Positions 26,346 to 35,051 of a DNA stretch of 64,000 bases are shown here, in pieces. The notes below the pieces were generated by a model. That model made no database searches, was not told where the DNA came from, and was given only the letters and a program-made list of their open reading frames with translations. The stretch is from positions 62,001 to 126,000 of the forward strand of contig JBQKKG010000004.1 of assembly GCA_052116865.1 (NCBI GenBank), read 5' to 3'. A program made the translations under genes and the position numbers. Within the stretch, counting starts at the first letter, position 1. Each line of letters begins with the position of its first letter. The DNA is from CAUPWF01 sp963515125. Lineage in GTDB: Bacteria > Bacillota > Clostridia > Lachnospirales > Lachnospiraceae.

Positions 26346-27656
26346 ATGACTCGAAAAAAGAAAGTACTTATATTAATTGGAGGGCTACTTTTAGGACTTT
26401 GTATCATCTATTTAATTTATCAGAATCAAAAAGAAACGGTGATAGAATTAGGGATATTTACTGGTAGTAACTGGGACGTGGCAAATGCAAATAGTTATAC
26501 GATTGTGGATTCTGTAATTTCAGAATTTGAGGAGCGATATCCAGGAGTAAAGGTACATTATACAAGTGGAATTAGAAAAAGTGATTATTCCGAGTGGTAT
26601 GCTCAAAAAGCATTAAATGGAGAAACACCAGATGTTGCAATGGTTTTATCAGATGATTTTGAAAAATTAGTATCTATGGGAGCTTTGAAGAATTTAGATT
26701 CCTTTATGAAGAAAGATTCCAAGTTTGAAGAGAGTAAGTTTTATGAAACAGCCTTTAGGACGGGAAAAGTAAAACAAAAGCAATATGCGCTACCATATGA
26801 AGTGGTCCCTACACTTATGTTTGTAAATAAAACGTTATTACACAAAGAAGGATTTTCAGTCCCTGATATTAACTGGACTTGGGAGAATCTTTTGAATATT
26901 TGTGAAAGTGTTACCAAAGATATTGATGGTGATGGTGTGCTAGAGCAATTTGGCACTTATAACTATGAATGGGAAGATGCTATCTACACAAATGGTTCTA
27001 AGATTTTTAGTGAAGATGGAAAGGAAGCCTATTTATCAGACGAAAGAGCTATGGATACGATTAAATTCATGAAAAAATTAGAAGAATTGAATCAAGGTGA
27101 GAAGGTTACGCAAGACGATTTTGACGCTGGAAATGTAGCATTTATGCCATTGTCTTTTGCAGAATATCGGACTTATAAAACCTATCCATACAAGATTAAA
27201 AAATATAGCAATTTTCAGTGGGATTGTATTACACTTCCAGCAGGACCAGATGGTGAAAATACATCCAAGGTAAGTACGTTACTTATGGGAATTAGTGAAA
27301 ATACGAAGGAAGAAGAATTAGCTTGGGAATTACTAAAGCTTTTTACAACAGATAATAGGGTACAGATGAAAATCTTCCAATATTCACAGGGGGCTTCGGT
27401 ATTAAAAGAAGTTACTAATTCAAATGAATCAGAATATATTTTGAGAAAAGGAATGGAGGCCAACGAAAAGGTTATTAATAATAGTGTGCTAAGCAATGTC
27501 ATTGAAAAGGGAGTTGTTGTACCAAAATTTCAAAAATATGATGAAGCAATGGTTTTGGTAGAAAGTCAAGTTAATAGTATTCTCAATGATGAAATCAATG
27601 CAGATAGTACAATGAAGATATTTCAGAGGAAGATGAATACATTTCTAAATCAATAA
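26346..27656 (+). CDS. Membrane-tethered family 1 solute-binding protein
   Basis: 436-residue extracellular solute-binding protein of the family used by oligosaccharide ABC systems (TPDVAMVLSDDFEKLVSMGALKNL at about 97-120 is characteristic). An N-terminal membrane segment (about residues 7-25) lacks a lipobox cysteine, so it is probably anchored by an uncleaved helix. It follows the response regulator by 12 bases, and no matching permease for this family is nearby, since the downstream transporter is of the ribose type. It may be a second sensory input of the two-component system, or a binding protein that serves a transporter elsewhere. Confidence 0.82.
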   Translation: MTRKKKVLILIGGLLLGLCIIYLIYQNQKETVIELGIFTGSNWDVANANSYTIVDSVISEFEERYPGVKVHYTSGIRKSDYSEWYAQKALNGETPDVAMVLSDDFEKLVSMGALKNLDSFMKKDSKFEESKFYETAFRTGKVKQKQYALPYEVVPTLMFVNKTLLHKEGFSVPDINWTWENLLNICESVTKDIDGDGVLEQFGTYNYEWEDAIYTNGSKIFSEDGKEAYLSDERAMDTIKFMKKLEELNQGEKVTQDDFDAGNVAFMPLSFAEYRTYKTYPYKIKKYSNFQWDCITLPAGPDGENTSKVSTLLMGISENTKEEELAWELLKLFTTDNRVQMKIFQYSQGASVLKEVTNSNESEYILRKGMEANEKVINNSVLSNVIEKGVVVPKFQKYDEAMVLVESQVNSILNDEINADSTMKIFQRKMNTFLNQ

Positions 27657-27683
27657 AATGTTACAAATGTAATATAAAATTGA

Positions 27684-27713
27684 TTACAAAATGCAGGTGC
27701 TAAAAAATATAGA
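27684..27713 (+). promoter_or_regulatory. Possible promoter and dyad before rbsB
   Basis: TTACAA and TATAGA with an 18-base spacer. Just upstream, TTACA-N2-TGTAA (27661-27672) forms a small dyad, and TTACAA repeats it. They could bind the response regulator. Only weakly supported. Confidence 0.35.
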
Positions 27714-27766
27714 TTTGGTATGATGTGACTATAACAAATTTCAATCTATTAAAGGAGGAAATAAGA

Positions 27767-28750
27767 ATGAAAAAGAGGTTATTGAGCATCATGCTATGTG
27801 TCGCAATGGTAGGGACATTAGCAGTAGGTTGTAGTGGAAAGAAAGAAGAGAGTTCTACCAAGGACACAAAAAAAGAAAGTACAGAAAAAGAAGGAGGATA
27901 CAAGTTCGGTTATACTTGTATGGATGGTACAAATCCATTTTTTGTAGCTTTAGAAAAAACAATTAGAGATGAAGTTGAGAAAAATGGAGATGAACTTATT
28001 TCTGTAGATCCAGCAAATGATGTATCTTTACAAATTCAACAAATCGAAGATTTGATTTCTCAAGACATTGATGCAATGTTCTTGAATCCAGCTGAAGCAG
28101 AAGGTATTTTACCGGCATTGGATGCATTAAAAGAAGCTGATATTCCTATCGTGAACTTTGATACGGAAGTAGCTGACTTAGATTATGTATCTTCTTATGC
28201 AGGATCAGATAACTACAACGCTGGTAAAGTTTGTGGAGAAGATTTAGTTAAAAAATGCCCAGATGGTGGAGATATTATTGTTCTTGATTCACCTACAATG
28301 AATTCTATCGTTGATAGAACTAATGGTTTCTTAGATGCAATCAAAGACAAAGGATTTAATATTGTAGCACAACAAGACGCGAAGGGTAACTTAGAACAAT
28401 CTATGGGAATTACAGAAGACTTACTTCAAGCAAATCCTAAAGTAGTTGCAATTTTCGGTGGAAATGATCCTACAGCTTTGGGTGCATTAGCAGCAGCAAA
28501 TGCAGCTGGTATCAAAGATTGTAAAATCTATGGCGTAGATGGTTCTCCTGATATCAAAGCAGAATTAGCTTCTGGTGATTCACTAATTGAAGGTACAGGC
28601 GCTCAATCTCCAATCAATATTGCTAAAAAATCTGTTGAAATTATGTACAAACTTATGAAGGGTGAGACAGTAGACGACAAATATCCAGTAGAAACATTCT
28701 TAATCACATCTGATAATGTGAAAGAATATGGCACAGACGGCTGGCAATAA
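27767..28750 (+). CDS. Ribose-type ABC transporter substrate-binding lipoprotein
   Basis: 327-residue RbsB-like binding protein. The signal peptide ends at lipobox cysteine C22 (LAVGC). FGYTCMDGTNPFFVAL, NFDTEVADLDYVSS and GGNDPTALGALAA are typical of the pentose and hexose binding class. ATG 27767 follows AAAGGAGGAA, which is a strong site, so the in-frame upstream start is rejected. It is the first gene of the transport operon and a partial terminator follows, so it is probably made in excess over RbsA and RbsC. The sugar is unknown; the enzymes downstream suggest a pentose such as D-lyxose, or D-mannose. Confidence 0.93.
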   Translation: MKKRLLSIMLCVAMVGTLAVGCSGKKEESSTKDTKKESTEKEGGYKFGYTCMDGTNPFFVALEKTIRDEVEKNGDELISVDPANDVSLQIQQIEDLISQDIDAMFLNPAEAEGILPALDALKEADIPIVNFDTEVADLDYVSSYAGSDNYNAGKVCGEDLVKKCPDGGDIIVLDSPTMNSIVDRTNGFLDAIKDKGFNIVAQQDAKGNLEQSMGITEDLLQANPKVVAIFGGNDPTALGALAAANAAGIKDCKIYGVDGSPDIKAELASGDSLIEGTGAQSPINIAKKSVEIMYKLMKGETVDDKYPVETFLITSDNVKEYGTDGWQ

Positions 28751-28765
28751 GCAATAGAGCGGACA

Positions 28766-28805
28766 AAAAGTGCTTTATTCCCTAAAGGAGAATAAAGCAC
28801 TTTTC
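28766..28805 (+). terminator. Intercistronic hairpin between rbsB and rbsA
   Basis: AAAAGTGCTTTATTC pairs with GAATAAAGCACTTTT across an 8-base loop. Fits a partial terminator that lets binding protein exceed ATPase and permease. Confidence 0.75.
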
Positions 28806-28820
28806 TAAAGTAAAGGAAAA

Positions 28821-30317
28821 GTGGGTGATAGTTTGAGCGATACAGTATTGTTAAAAATGAATCATATTCATAAACAATTTCCAGGTGTATATGCCTTGAA
28901 AGATATTAATTTTGAGCTGCAATCAGGTGAGATACATGCACTTTTGGGAGAAAATGGAGCTGGAAAATCTACCTTAATTAAGGTTTTAGGTGGTATTTAC
29001 TCTGCAGATCAAGGAGAAATCGTTATTGATGGAGAATCGGTATCGATTAACAGTGTATTAGATGCACAAAAGAATGGAATTGCTATTATTCATCAAGAGT
29101 TAGTATTGGTGTCTCATATGACAGTAGCGGAAAATATTTACCTTGGTAGAGAGCCTAAAAAAGGTGGATTTATAAATAGCGACAAAATGAATCAAGATGC
29201 AAAGGAGTTGCTGGTAGCTTATGGTATGGAGTTTGAACCGGATACATTGATTCGAGATTTGACCATTGCACAACAACAAATGGTTGAAATCGTAAAAGCT
29301 ATTTCTTTTCATTCGAAGATATTAGTTATGGATGAGCCAACTTCGTCTATATCAGACAGAGAGGTAGCGTTTTTATTTGAAACGATGCGTACACTGACAG
29401 CTAAGGGCGTTGGTATTATTTATATTTCTCACAAAATGAGTGAGCTAGAAGAAATTTGTGATAGAGTGACGGTAATGAGAGACGGGACCTATGTGGGTAC
29501 TGAAGTTGTCAAGGATACTAATAAGGACAACTTGATTGCAATGATGGTAGGACGTAAGTTAGAGAACTATTATACAAGAGACTATCAAGAAGAAAAAGAA
29601 GTGATATTAAAATGTGAAGATATTTCAGATGGAAATATGGCAAAGGGTGCTGATTTCGAATTAAGAAAAGGTGAAATCTTGGGATTTGCTGGTTTAGTTG
29701 GTGCCGGAAGAAGCGAAGTTATGAAATGTCTTTTTGGATTGACAAAAAATTATACTGGTAATATATATTTAAACGGTACAAAAGTAAAAATAGGATCACC
29801 TGTTGAGGCAATGAAGCATGGAATTGCATTGGTACCAGAAGATCGTAAGTTTGAAGGGTTATATAAGATACAAAGTGTTAGATATAATTCCACAATTGAA
29901 GTGTTAAATCAATTTATCAAAGGAATTTTTGTAAATGCAGATAAAGAAGTAGAGATTACACAAAAATATATTGATATGATGTCAACGAAGACTCCTTCAC
30001 AAGAACAAAAAATAGGAAATCTGTCAGGTGGAAACCAACAAAAGGTTATGATTGGACGTTGGCTTGCAACCAATCCAGATATATTGATTTTAGATGAACC
30101 TACACGAGGCGTTGACGTAGGTGCAAAGGCTGAAATATATTCCATTATGAATGAATTGGCAAAAGCAGGTATGTCTATCATTATGATTTCATCAGAATTA
30201 CCTGAAATCATAAATATGAGTGACAGAGTATATGTAATGGCAGACGGTAAGGTAAAAGGTTGCCTGGATCATAGTGAAGTAACGCAAGAAAGTATTATGC
30301 ATTTAGCTGCGGAGTAG
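28821..30317 (+). CDS. Ribose-type ABC transporter ATPase, double nucleotide-binding domain
   Basis: 498-residue RbsA-like ATPase with two fused ABC modules. The first has Walker A GENGAGKST at about residue 45 and Walker B VMDEPTSS; in place of a canonical LSGGQ it reads LTIAQQQM. The second has a degenerate Walker A (GLVGAGRSE), signature LSGGNQQK and Walker B ILDEPTRG. This pairing is normal for the sugar family. The start is uncertain: GTG 28821 or TTG 28833, the latter with GGGTGA 5 bases upstream. It precedes the permease by 30 bases. Confidence 0.93.
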   Translation: MGDSLSDTVLLKMNHIHKQFPGVYALKDINFELQSGEIHALLGENGAGKSTLIKVLGGIYSADQGEIVIDGESVSINSVLDAQKNGIAIIHQELVLVSHMTVAENIYLGREPKKGGFINSDKMNQDAKELLVAYGMEFEPDTLIRDLTIAQQQMVEIVKAISFHSKILVMDEPTSSISDREVAFLFETMRTLTAKGVGIIYISHKMSELEEICDRVTVMRDGTYVGTEVVKDTNKDNLIAMMVGRKLENYYTRDYQEEKEVILKCEDISDGNMAKGADFELRKGEILGFAGLVGAGRSEVMKCLFGLTKNYTGNIYLNGTKVKIGSPVEAMKHGIALVPEDRKFEGLYKIQSVRYNSTIEVLNQFIKGIFVNADKEVEITQKYIDMMSTKTPSQEQKIGNLSGGNQQKVMIGRWLATNPDILILDEPTRGVDVGAKAEIYSIMNELAKAGMSIIMISSELPEIINMSDRVYVMADGKVKGCLDHSEVTQESIMHLAAE

Positions 30318-30347
30318 AGCTAAGGTAGAAATGAAGGAGGAAATAAG

Positions 30348-31343
30348 ATGACAAAGCAGGCATCAAATAAAGGGATATCATCTTCTAAGTATGGAAGGAC
30401 GATAAAAACTTATTTTAAAGATAATTTAGGGATTATAGTGGCATTTTTGGTATTATGTTTATTTTTAGCTATTAATCCTTCAACAAGTAGTTCATTTGCA
30501 ACATCAAAGAACGTCTTTAATGTATTGAGACAAATATCTACTAATTTATATTTAGCATGTGGAATGACAATGGTTATCATTCTTGGAGGAATCGACTTAT
30601 CTGTTGGATCTATTATAGCACTGTCTGGATGTGTTGCAGCTGGTGGGGTTGCACGCTATAATTTACCTATGCCAGTTGCTATTTTATTAGGATTAGTGGT
30701 GGCATTATTTTTTGGTATGTTCAATGGATTAGTTATTTGTAAAACAACCATTCCACCATTTATTGTAACATTGGCAACCATGAATATTGCCAAAGGGTTT
30801 GCTTATGTATATACTGGTGGATCACCAGTACGAGTAGTAACAAAAGAATGGCAGTTTATTGGAGCAGGGTATATTGGTCCAATTCCAACACCTGTTGTTA
30901 TTCTGATTGTTGTACTAATCATTACTGCGATTATTATGAATAAGACGAAAATAGGACGTCATATGTATGCTGTAGGTGGTAATGCACAAGCAGCAGAATT
31001 CTCTGGAATTTCTGTTGCAAAAGTAAAATTCTTTGTACATACTTTTTCCGGTGTAATGGCTGGTCTTGCGGGTGTGGTATTAGCATCCCGTATGTATTCG
31101 GGTCAACCAACAGCGGGAGATGGCGCTGAAATGGATGCTATTGCGGCAGTAGTTGTAGGGGGTACCTCTATGGCCGGCGGAAGTGGTAAGATTGGTGGCA
31201 CAATTATTGGTGGACTTATCATTGGTGTATTAAATAATGGGTTGAATCTATTAAATGTCAATTCATTCTGGCAATATGTTGTAAAAGGTGTAGTGATTTT
31301 ATTAGCAGTATTTATAGATTACCTAAGAAACAGAAAAAAATAA
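30348..31343 (+). CDS. Ribose-type ABC transporter permease
   Basis: 331-residue RbsC-like permease with about eight to ten membrane segments. GGIDLSVGSIIALSG and AAVVVGGTSMAGGSG are family landmarks. AAGGAGG precedes the ATG by 8 bases. It completes the rbsB-rbsA-rbsC set; with only one permease gene it would form a homodimer. A hairpin follows and then the three catabolic enzymes, so uptake and breakdown are in one transcription unit. Confidence 0.95.
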   Translation: MTKQASNKGISSSKYGRTIKTYFKDNLGIIVAFLVLCLFLAINPSTSSSFATSKNVFNVLRQISTNLYLACGMTMVIILGGIDLSVGSIIALSGCVAAGGVARYNLPMPVAILLGLVVALFFGMFNGLVICKTTIPPFIVTLATMNIAKGFAYVYTGGSPVRVVTKEWQFIGAGYIGPIPTPVVILIVVLIITAIIMNKTKIGRHMYAVGGNAQAAEFSGISVAKVKFFVHTFSGVMAGLAGVVLASRMYSGQPTAGDGAEMDAIAAVVVGGTSMAGGSGKIGGTIIGGLIIGVLNNGLNLLNVNSFWQYVVKGVVILLAVFIDYLRNRKK

Positions 31344-31355
31344 TAACAGGACGTA

Positions 31356-31382
31356 AGGTCTATCCTGCAATGGGATAGACCT
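31356..31382 (+). terminator. Hairpin between permease and aldolase
   Basis: AGGTCTATCC pairs with GGATAGACCT around a 7-base loop without a proper T run. It is probably a processing or stability hairpin rather than a full stop. Confidence 0.5.
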
Positions 31383-31400
31383 ATTGTATAGGAGGAAAAT

Positions 31401-32282
31401 ATGTTAGTTAATTTAAATGAAGTAACTAGAGAAGGAAGAGAAAATGGTTATGCAGTAGGGGCATTTAATGTAAGTAACTTAGAATCAGCTATGGCAATAA
31501 TTCAAGCAGCAGAGGAGACTGGAAAGGGAGTTATTTTAAATTATGCAGAAGTACATGCACCACTACTTTCTATGGATATAGCTGCATCCATTATGCTGGA
31601 ATTTGCTAAAAAGGCAACCGTACCTGTATGCGTGCATTTGGATCATGGAACTTCTGTTGAAAGTTGTATGAAGGCTATGCGATTGGGATTTACCTCAGTA
31701 ATGATTGATGTATCTGGATCAGATTATGAAGAAAATGTAAAAGAGACAGCAGAAGTTGTACGCCTTGCACACAGTATTGGTGTTACAGTAGAGGCTGAAT
31801 TGGGACACATTTTTGCTTCTAATATAGGTGTTGGTGAAGGAGGGGTTGTAGAATCAGCAGATAGTTTTGCAGATATTGAAGATATTTATACCGATCCAAT
31901 GACAGCAAAAGATTTTGTGGAGAGAACAGGTGTAGATGCACTAGCAATTGCATTTGGAACAACTCATGGTGTTTACGTAAAAAAACCAGTGCTAGATTTA
32001 GAACGAATTACTAGAATTAAAGAGCAAGTTGATATACCATTCGTTATGCATGGCGGGTCAGGTCTTAGTAAAGAAGAATTTCAAACAGCCATTAAAAATG
32101 GGGTAAGAAAGATTAACTATTATACTTACATGACACTTGCAGGCGGTAAAGCAGTTCAAAAAGCAATACTGGAAAAACAAGCAGAAGAAAATATTTTCTT
32201 TCATGATATACCATTAATTGCGATACAAGCTATGAAGGAAAATGTAAAAGAGGCAATCCTTACATTTAGCTTAGAAGTATAA
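31401..32282 (+). CDS. Class II (zinc) ketose-phosphate aldolase
   Basis: 293 residues of the fructose-/tagatose-bisphosphate aldolase class II family. The zinc ligands are visible in HLDHG (about residue 79-83), EAELGHI and the later HGGSG; the DHAP-binding region reads KINYYTYMTLAG. It lies at the head of an aldolase-kinase-isomerase run behind a pentose-type transporter. The likely reaction is cleavage of a ketose 1-phosphate into DHAP and a short aldehyde (glycolaldehyde for a pentulose). Tagatose- or fructose-bisphosphate cleavage is the alternative. Confidence 0.88.
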   Translation: MLVNLNEVTREGRENGYAVGAFNVSNLESAMAIIQAAEETGKGVILNYAEVHAPLLSMDIAASIMLEFAKKATVPVCVHLDHGTSVESCMKAMRLGFTSVMIDVSGSDYEENVKETAEVVRLAHSIGVTVEAELGHIFASNIGVGEGGVVESADSFADIEDIYTDPMTAKDFVERTGVDALAIAFGTTHGVYVKKPVLDLERITRIKEQVDIPFVMHGGSGLSKEEFQTAIKNGVRKINYYTYMTLAGGKAVQKAILEKQAEENIFFHDIPLIAIQAMKENVKEAILTFSLEV

Positions 32283-32297
32283 AAAGGAGACGTGGAT

Positions 32298-33308
32298 ATG
32301 GGGAAAAAGGGAATTACAGTGGCAGGTTCTCTCATTGCAGATAATTTTTATATTACAGACACATATCCTGATATCGGACGATTGACCAATATTCGTGATG
32401 TAATGCGAGGTGTTGGAGGTTCAGGAAATCTTGTGTTAGACTTAGCAAAGCTTGACCCATTGTTACCAATAAAAGTGAGTGCAGTTGTGGGTGAGGATGC
32501 AAATGGGACATTTGTAAAAGAGACATTGAATCAATACGAAAATGTTGACGTTCGTAACATTGTGCAAGAAGGAGACAGTTCTATGACGATGGTGATCGAA
32601 CCTACGGATAGTAAGCAGAGAACGTTCTTTTATTTGCCGGCATCTAGTGATGTATATGATGAAAGTTATATTGATTGGGAGCAATTAGATGCCAAAATAT
32701 TTCAACTTGAGTATCTATTATTAATGAAAAAAGTAGATTCTTTTGATTCACAATATGGAACACAGGGTGCACGTATTCTTCATGAAGCACAAAAAAGAGG
32801 AATGAAGACATCTATAGATATTGTTTCAGAAGACAGTGACCGAGTAAAAACAATTGTTATGTCATCATTAAAGTATACGGATTATTGTACCATTAATGAG
32901 ATAGAAGCAGAAAGTATTACAGGAGTCACGTTGTATCAAAATGGTAGGTTGTTAGAGGAAAATGTATCACAAGCTTTAGAAATACTGGCTTCTATGGGGG
33001 TATCTACCTGGGCTATTATCCACTCTCCTAGTTGCGGATATGGAATGAATTGCAAAACAAAAGAGATTGTAAGAGTACCTAGCCTTACGTTGCCAGCTGG
33101 CTATATAAAAGGGACTACAGGAGCAGGTGATGCATATTGCAGTGGTGTATTATATGGGGCATATCAAGATCAAACTATAAAAGAAGCTATGGAATTAGGT
33201 ACTGCATGTGCCGCATGCTCACTTTCGGGAGTGGACGGTACATCGGGAATGCGCTCTTATCATGAAGTATTGAAAATATTAGAACAGTATAAGGAGAAAA
33301 CGATATGA
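32298..33308 (+). CDS. PfkB-family carbohydrate kinase
   Basis: 336-residue ribokinase-like kinase. The N-terminal GSLIADNFYIT and a VGGSGNLVLDLAKL block, plus the C-terminal anion-hole motif GTTGAGDAYCSG with the catalytic aspartate, identify it. ATG 32298 fits AGGAGA at 32285-32290 better than GTG 32292. It overlaps the isomerase by 4 bases (ATGA), showing tight coupling. By context it should phosphorylate the keto sugar made by the isomerase at C1, feeding the aldolase. Direct proof of the position of phosphorylation is not available from sequence. Confidence 0.88.
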   Translation: MGKKGITVAGSLIADNFYITDTYPDIGRLTNIRDVMRGVGGSGNLVLDLAKLDPLLPIKVSAVVGEDANGTFVKETLNQYENVDVRNIVQEGDSSMTMVIEPTDSKQRTFFYLPASSDVYDESYIDWEQLDAKIFQLEYLLLMKKVDSFDSQYGTQGARILHEAQKRGMKTSIDIVSEDSDRVKTIVMSSLKYTDYCTINEIEAESITGVTLYQNGRLLEENVSQALEILASMGVSTWAIIHSPSCGYGMNCKTKEIVRVPSLTLPAGYIKGTTGAGDAYCSGVLYGAYQDQTIKEAMELGTACAACSLSGVDGTSGMRSYHEVLKILEQYKEKTI

Positions 33309-33982
33309 AACGATCAAAAATAAATCAATGCATCAAGGACATGGAAGCACTGATTCAAAAACATGGATTCGAATTACCACCATTTTGCCATTGGACACCA
33401 GAAGAATGGAGTCAAAAGAATGAAGAGTATAACGAGATTCGTGATAATATGTTGGGATGGGATATTACAGATTATGGATTAGAAGATTTTGACAAGTTAG
33501 GATTTGCACTAATTACATTGCGAAATGGAAATCAGAACAATTCAAAATATAAAAAAGTTTATGCTGAAAAATTACTTATGTTAAAAGATGGGCAGAAATC
33601 CCCAATGCACTTCCACTGGAAGAAATCGGAAGATATTATAAATCGTGGGGGTGGTGTACTAATCATTCATTTATATGATGATGATGGAAATGGGGGACTA
33701 TCTGACAAAGACGTCCTTGTAAATAGTGATGGACGCTCTTATTATGTGCCAGCAGGTACAGGGATAGAACTAAGACCAGGAGAAAGCCTTACATTATGGC
33801 CACATCAATATCATGATTTTGATATTAAACCAGGGACTGGGGATGTGCTTATTGGAGAAGTATCCATGTGTAATGATGACAATACTGATAATAGATTTTA
33901 TGAAGAGATGGGACGATTTCCTAAAATTGAAGAAGATGAACCACCATATCGTTTATTATGTAACGAATATCCAATTGCATAG
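33305..33982 (+). CDS. D-lyxose ketol-isomerase-like cupin
   Basis: 225-residue single-domain cupin of the D-lyxose / D-mannose isomerase family (the type described from an E. coli O157 sugar cluster). The metal ligands can be seen as two H and a following E in MHFHWKKSEDI (about residues 100-110) and a later H in WPHQYHDFD. The N-terminal FCHWTPEEW and C-terminal YRLLCNEYP are conserved in the family. It is the last gene of the operon, translationally coupled to the kinase. It should convert D-lyxose to D-xylulose, possibly also D-mannose to D-fructose. Confidence 0.87.
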   Translation: MKRSKINQCIKDMEALIQKHGFELPPFCHWTPEEWSQKNEEYNEIRDNMLGWDITDYGLEDFDKLGFALITLRNGNQNNSKYKKVYAEKLLMLKDGQKSPMHFHWKKSEDIINRGGGVLIIHLYDDDGNGGLSDKDVLVNSDGRSYYVPAGTGIELRPGESLTLWPHQYHDFDIKPGTGDVLIGEVSMCNDDNTDNRFYEEMGRFPKIEEDEPPYRLLCNEYPIA

Positions 33983-33990
33983 GAATCTAA

Positions 33991-34033
33991 TAGAAGGACG
34001 TATCGCATGTGCCACATGTGATACGTCCTTCTA
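33991..34033. terminator. Perfect-stem hairpin between convergent operons
   Basis: TAGAAGGACGTATC pairs perfectly with GATACGTCCTTCTA, with an inner CATGTG/CACATG dyad. It has no T run on either side but lies exactly between convergent genes. Confidence 0.7.
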
Positions 34034-34049
34034 TGGTAAAGTAAGTGTA

Positions 34050-34982
34050 TTAAATGTCTATAGAATTTTGGGATTTATGATATTCAATATCTGGTAATAG
34101 TTCGAAGTAGAAATCAGAATATTCTTTTAGTAGGGCTTGAATTACAAATTCTTGTACAATTGCAAATCTAGAAATAGATATTTCATCTTTTTCAAATGTA
34201 ATATAAACGCTAATCCATAATTTGCGTCCCGTTCTTATAATATCAAAATGCAACTTTTTATAACCATAAGCATCTAAGATAGGCGTAATAATGGATTTTA
34301 TCTGTTCTACGGTCTCTTCTTCAGGTGCAACTAAAAATAAATCTCGCAAACCAGAAATAATAGCTCTTATTGGAGTTGGTAACATAAAAATGGAAAGTGC
34401 AATTGCAATCAATTGGTCAAAATAAGGAATGAATCTTGCAAATGGTCCATCCGAGAAAAATATAGGAAGAAAAAAAGCGATAGCCATTCCAATGGAAGCT
34501 ACTACATCTATTCGCCATTCTTGAATTTCCATTGCGACTATAGGGGAATTCATCTTTTGATTCATACGTTTTAGTAACAAAATAATAATAAGTCCAAGAA
34601 TGCAAGCAAATAATTCAAAATATGCAATTTGTGAAAAAGCAATTTTTCTTCCACCTTGTAAAACTATTTCAATATTTGTAAAGATAAGCCCAATGGTTAC
34701 TGCAACCATTGTGACTCCTTTTAATGCTACAAATAATGTTTCCACCTGTAAAAATCCAAAAGGATGCTTTTCATTTGCAGAGCGGTATAATAATGGAATA
34801 ATACTTAACGAGATTAAAATCATAATCAGTTCTATACCATCATAAATAGAGTCTAATAAGACTGCTTGAGAGTGTGTATATAAAGCCATACCGAGTTCAA
34901 GTAACGCAAAAACAGCACCACCTAATAAAGAAATATTCAGTGCTTTTGTCTCTGTTTTTTGTTGTTTTACGTTTGCATGCAT
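34050..34982 (-). CDS. Cation diffusion facilitator family transporter
   Basis: 310-residue CDF-type metal transporter. The first helices contain LLDSIYDGIEL, the DxxxD metal site of the family, and about five to six membrane segments are visible up to residue 210, then a cytoplasmic domain of about 95 residues. Start ATG 34982 is chosen because AGGTGA lies 4 bases before it; the ORF extends 10 codons upstream without a ribosome site. The second intramembrane metal motif of classical CDF proteins (HxxxD) is not clear: EIQEWRIDVVAS is at the matching place, so the metal may differ from zinc or iron. Confidence 0.78.
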   Translation of the reverse strand: MHANVKQQKTETKALNISLLGGAVFALLELGMALYTHSQAVLLDSIYDGIELIMILISLSIIPLLYRSANEKHPFGFLQVETLFVALKGVTMVAVTIGLIFTNIEIVLQGGRKIAFSQIAYFELFACILGLIIILLLKRMNQKMNSPIVAMEIQEWRIDVVASIGMAIAFFLPIFFSDGPFARFIPYFDQLIAIALSIFMLPTPIRAIISGLRDLFLVAPEEETVEQIKSIITPILDAYGYKKLHFDIIRTGRKLWISVYITFEKDEISISRFAIVQEFVIQALLKEYSDFYFELLPDIEYHKSQNSIDI

Positions 34983-35051
34983 AGATTCACCTATTGTTTT
35001 TATTTTTATCATACAATATTTGGAATGAAAATACTACGATTAGTTTTCATT

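Noticed and set aside
33813..34097. Open frame overlapping the end of the lyxose-isomerase-like gene and the hairpin behind it
   Set aside because: It is out of frame with the real gene, runs through the terminator hairpin and has no ribosome site.
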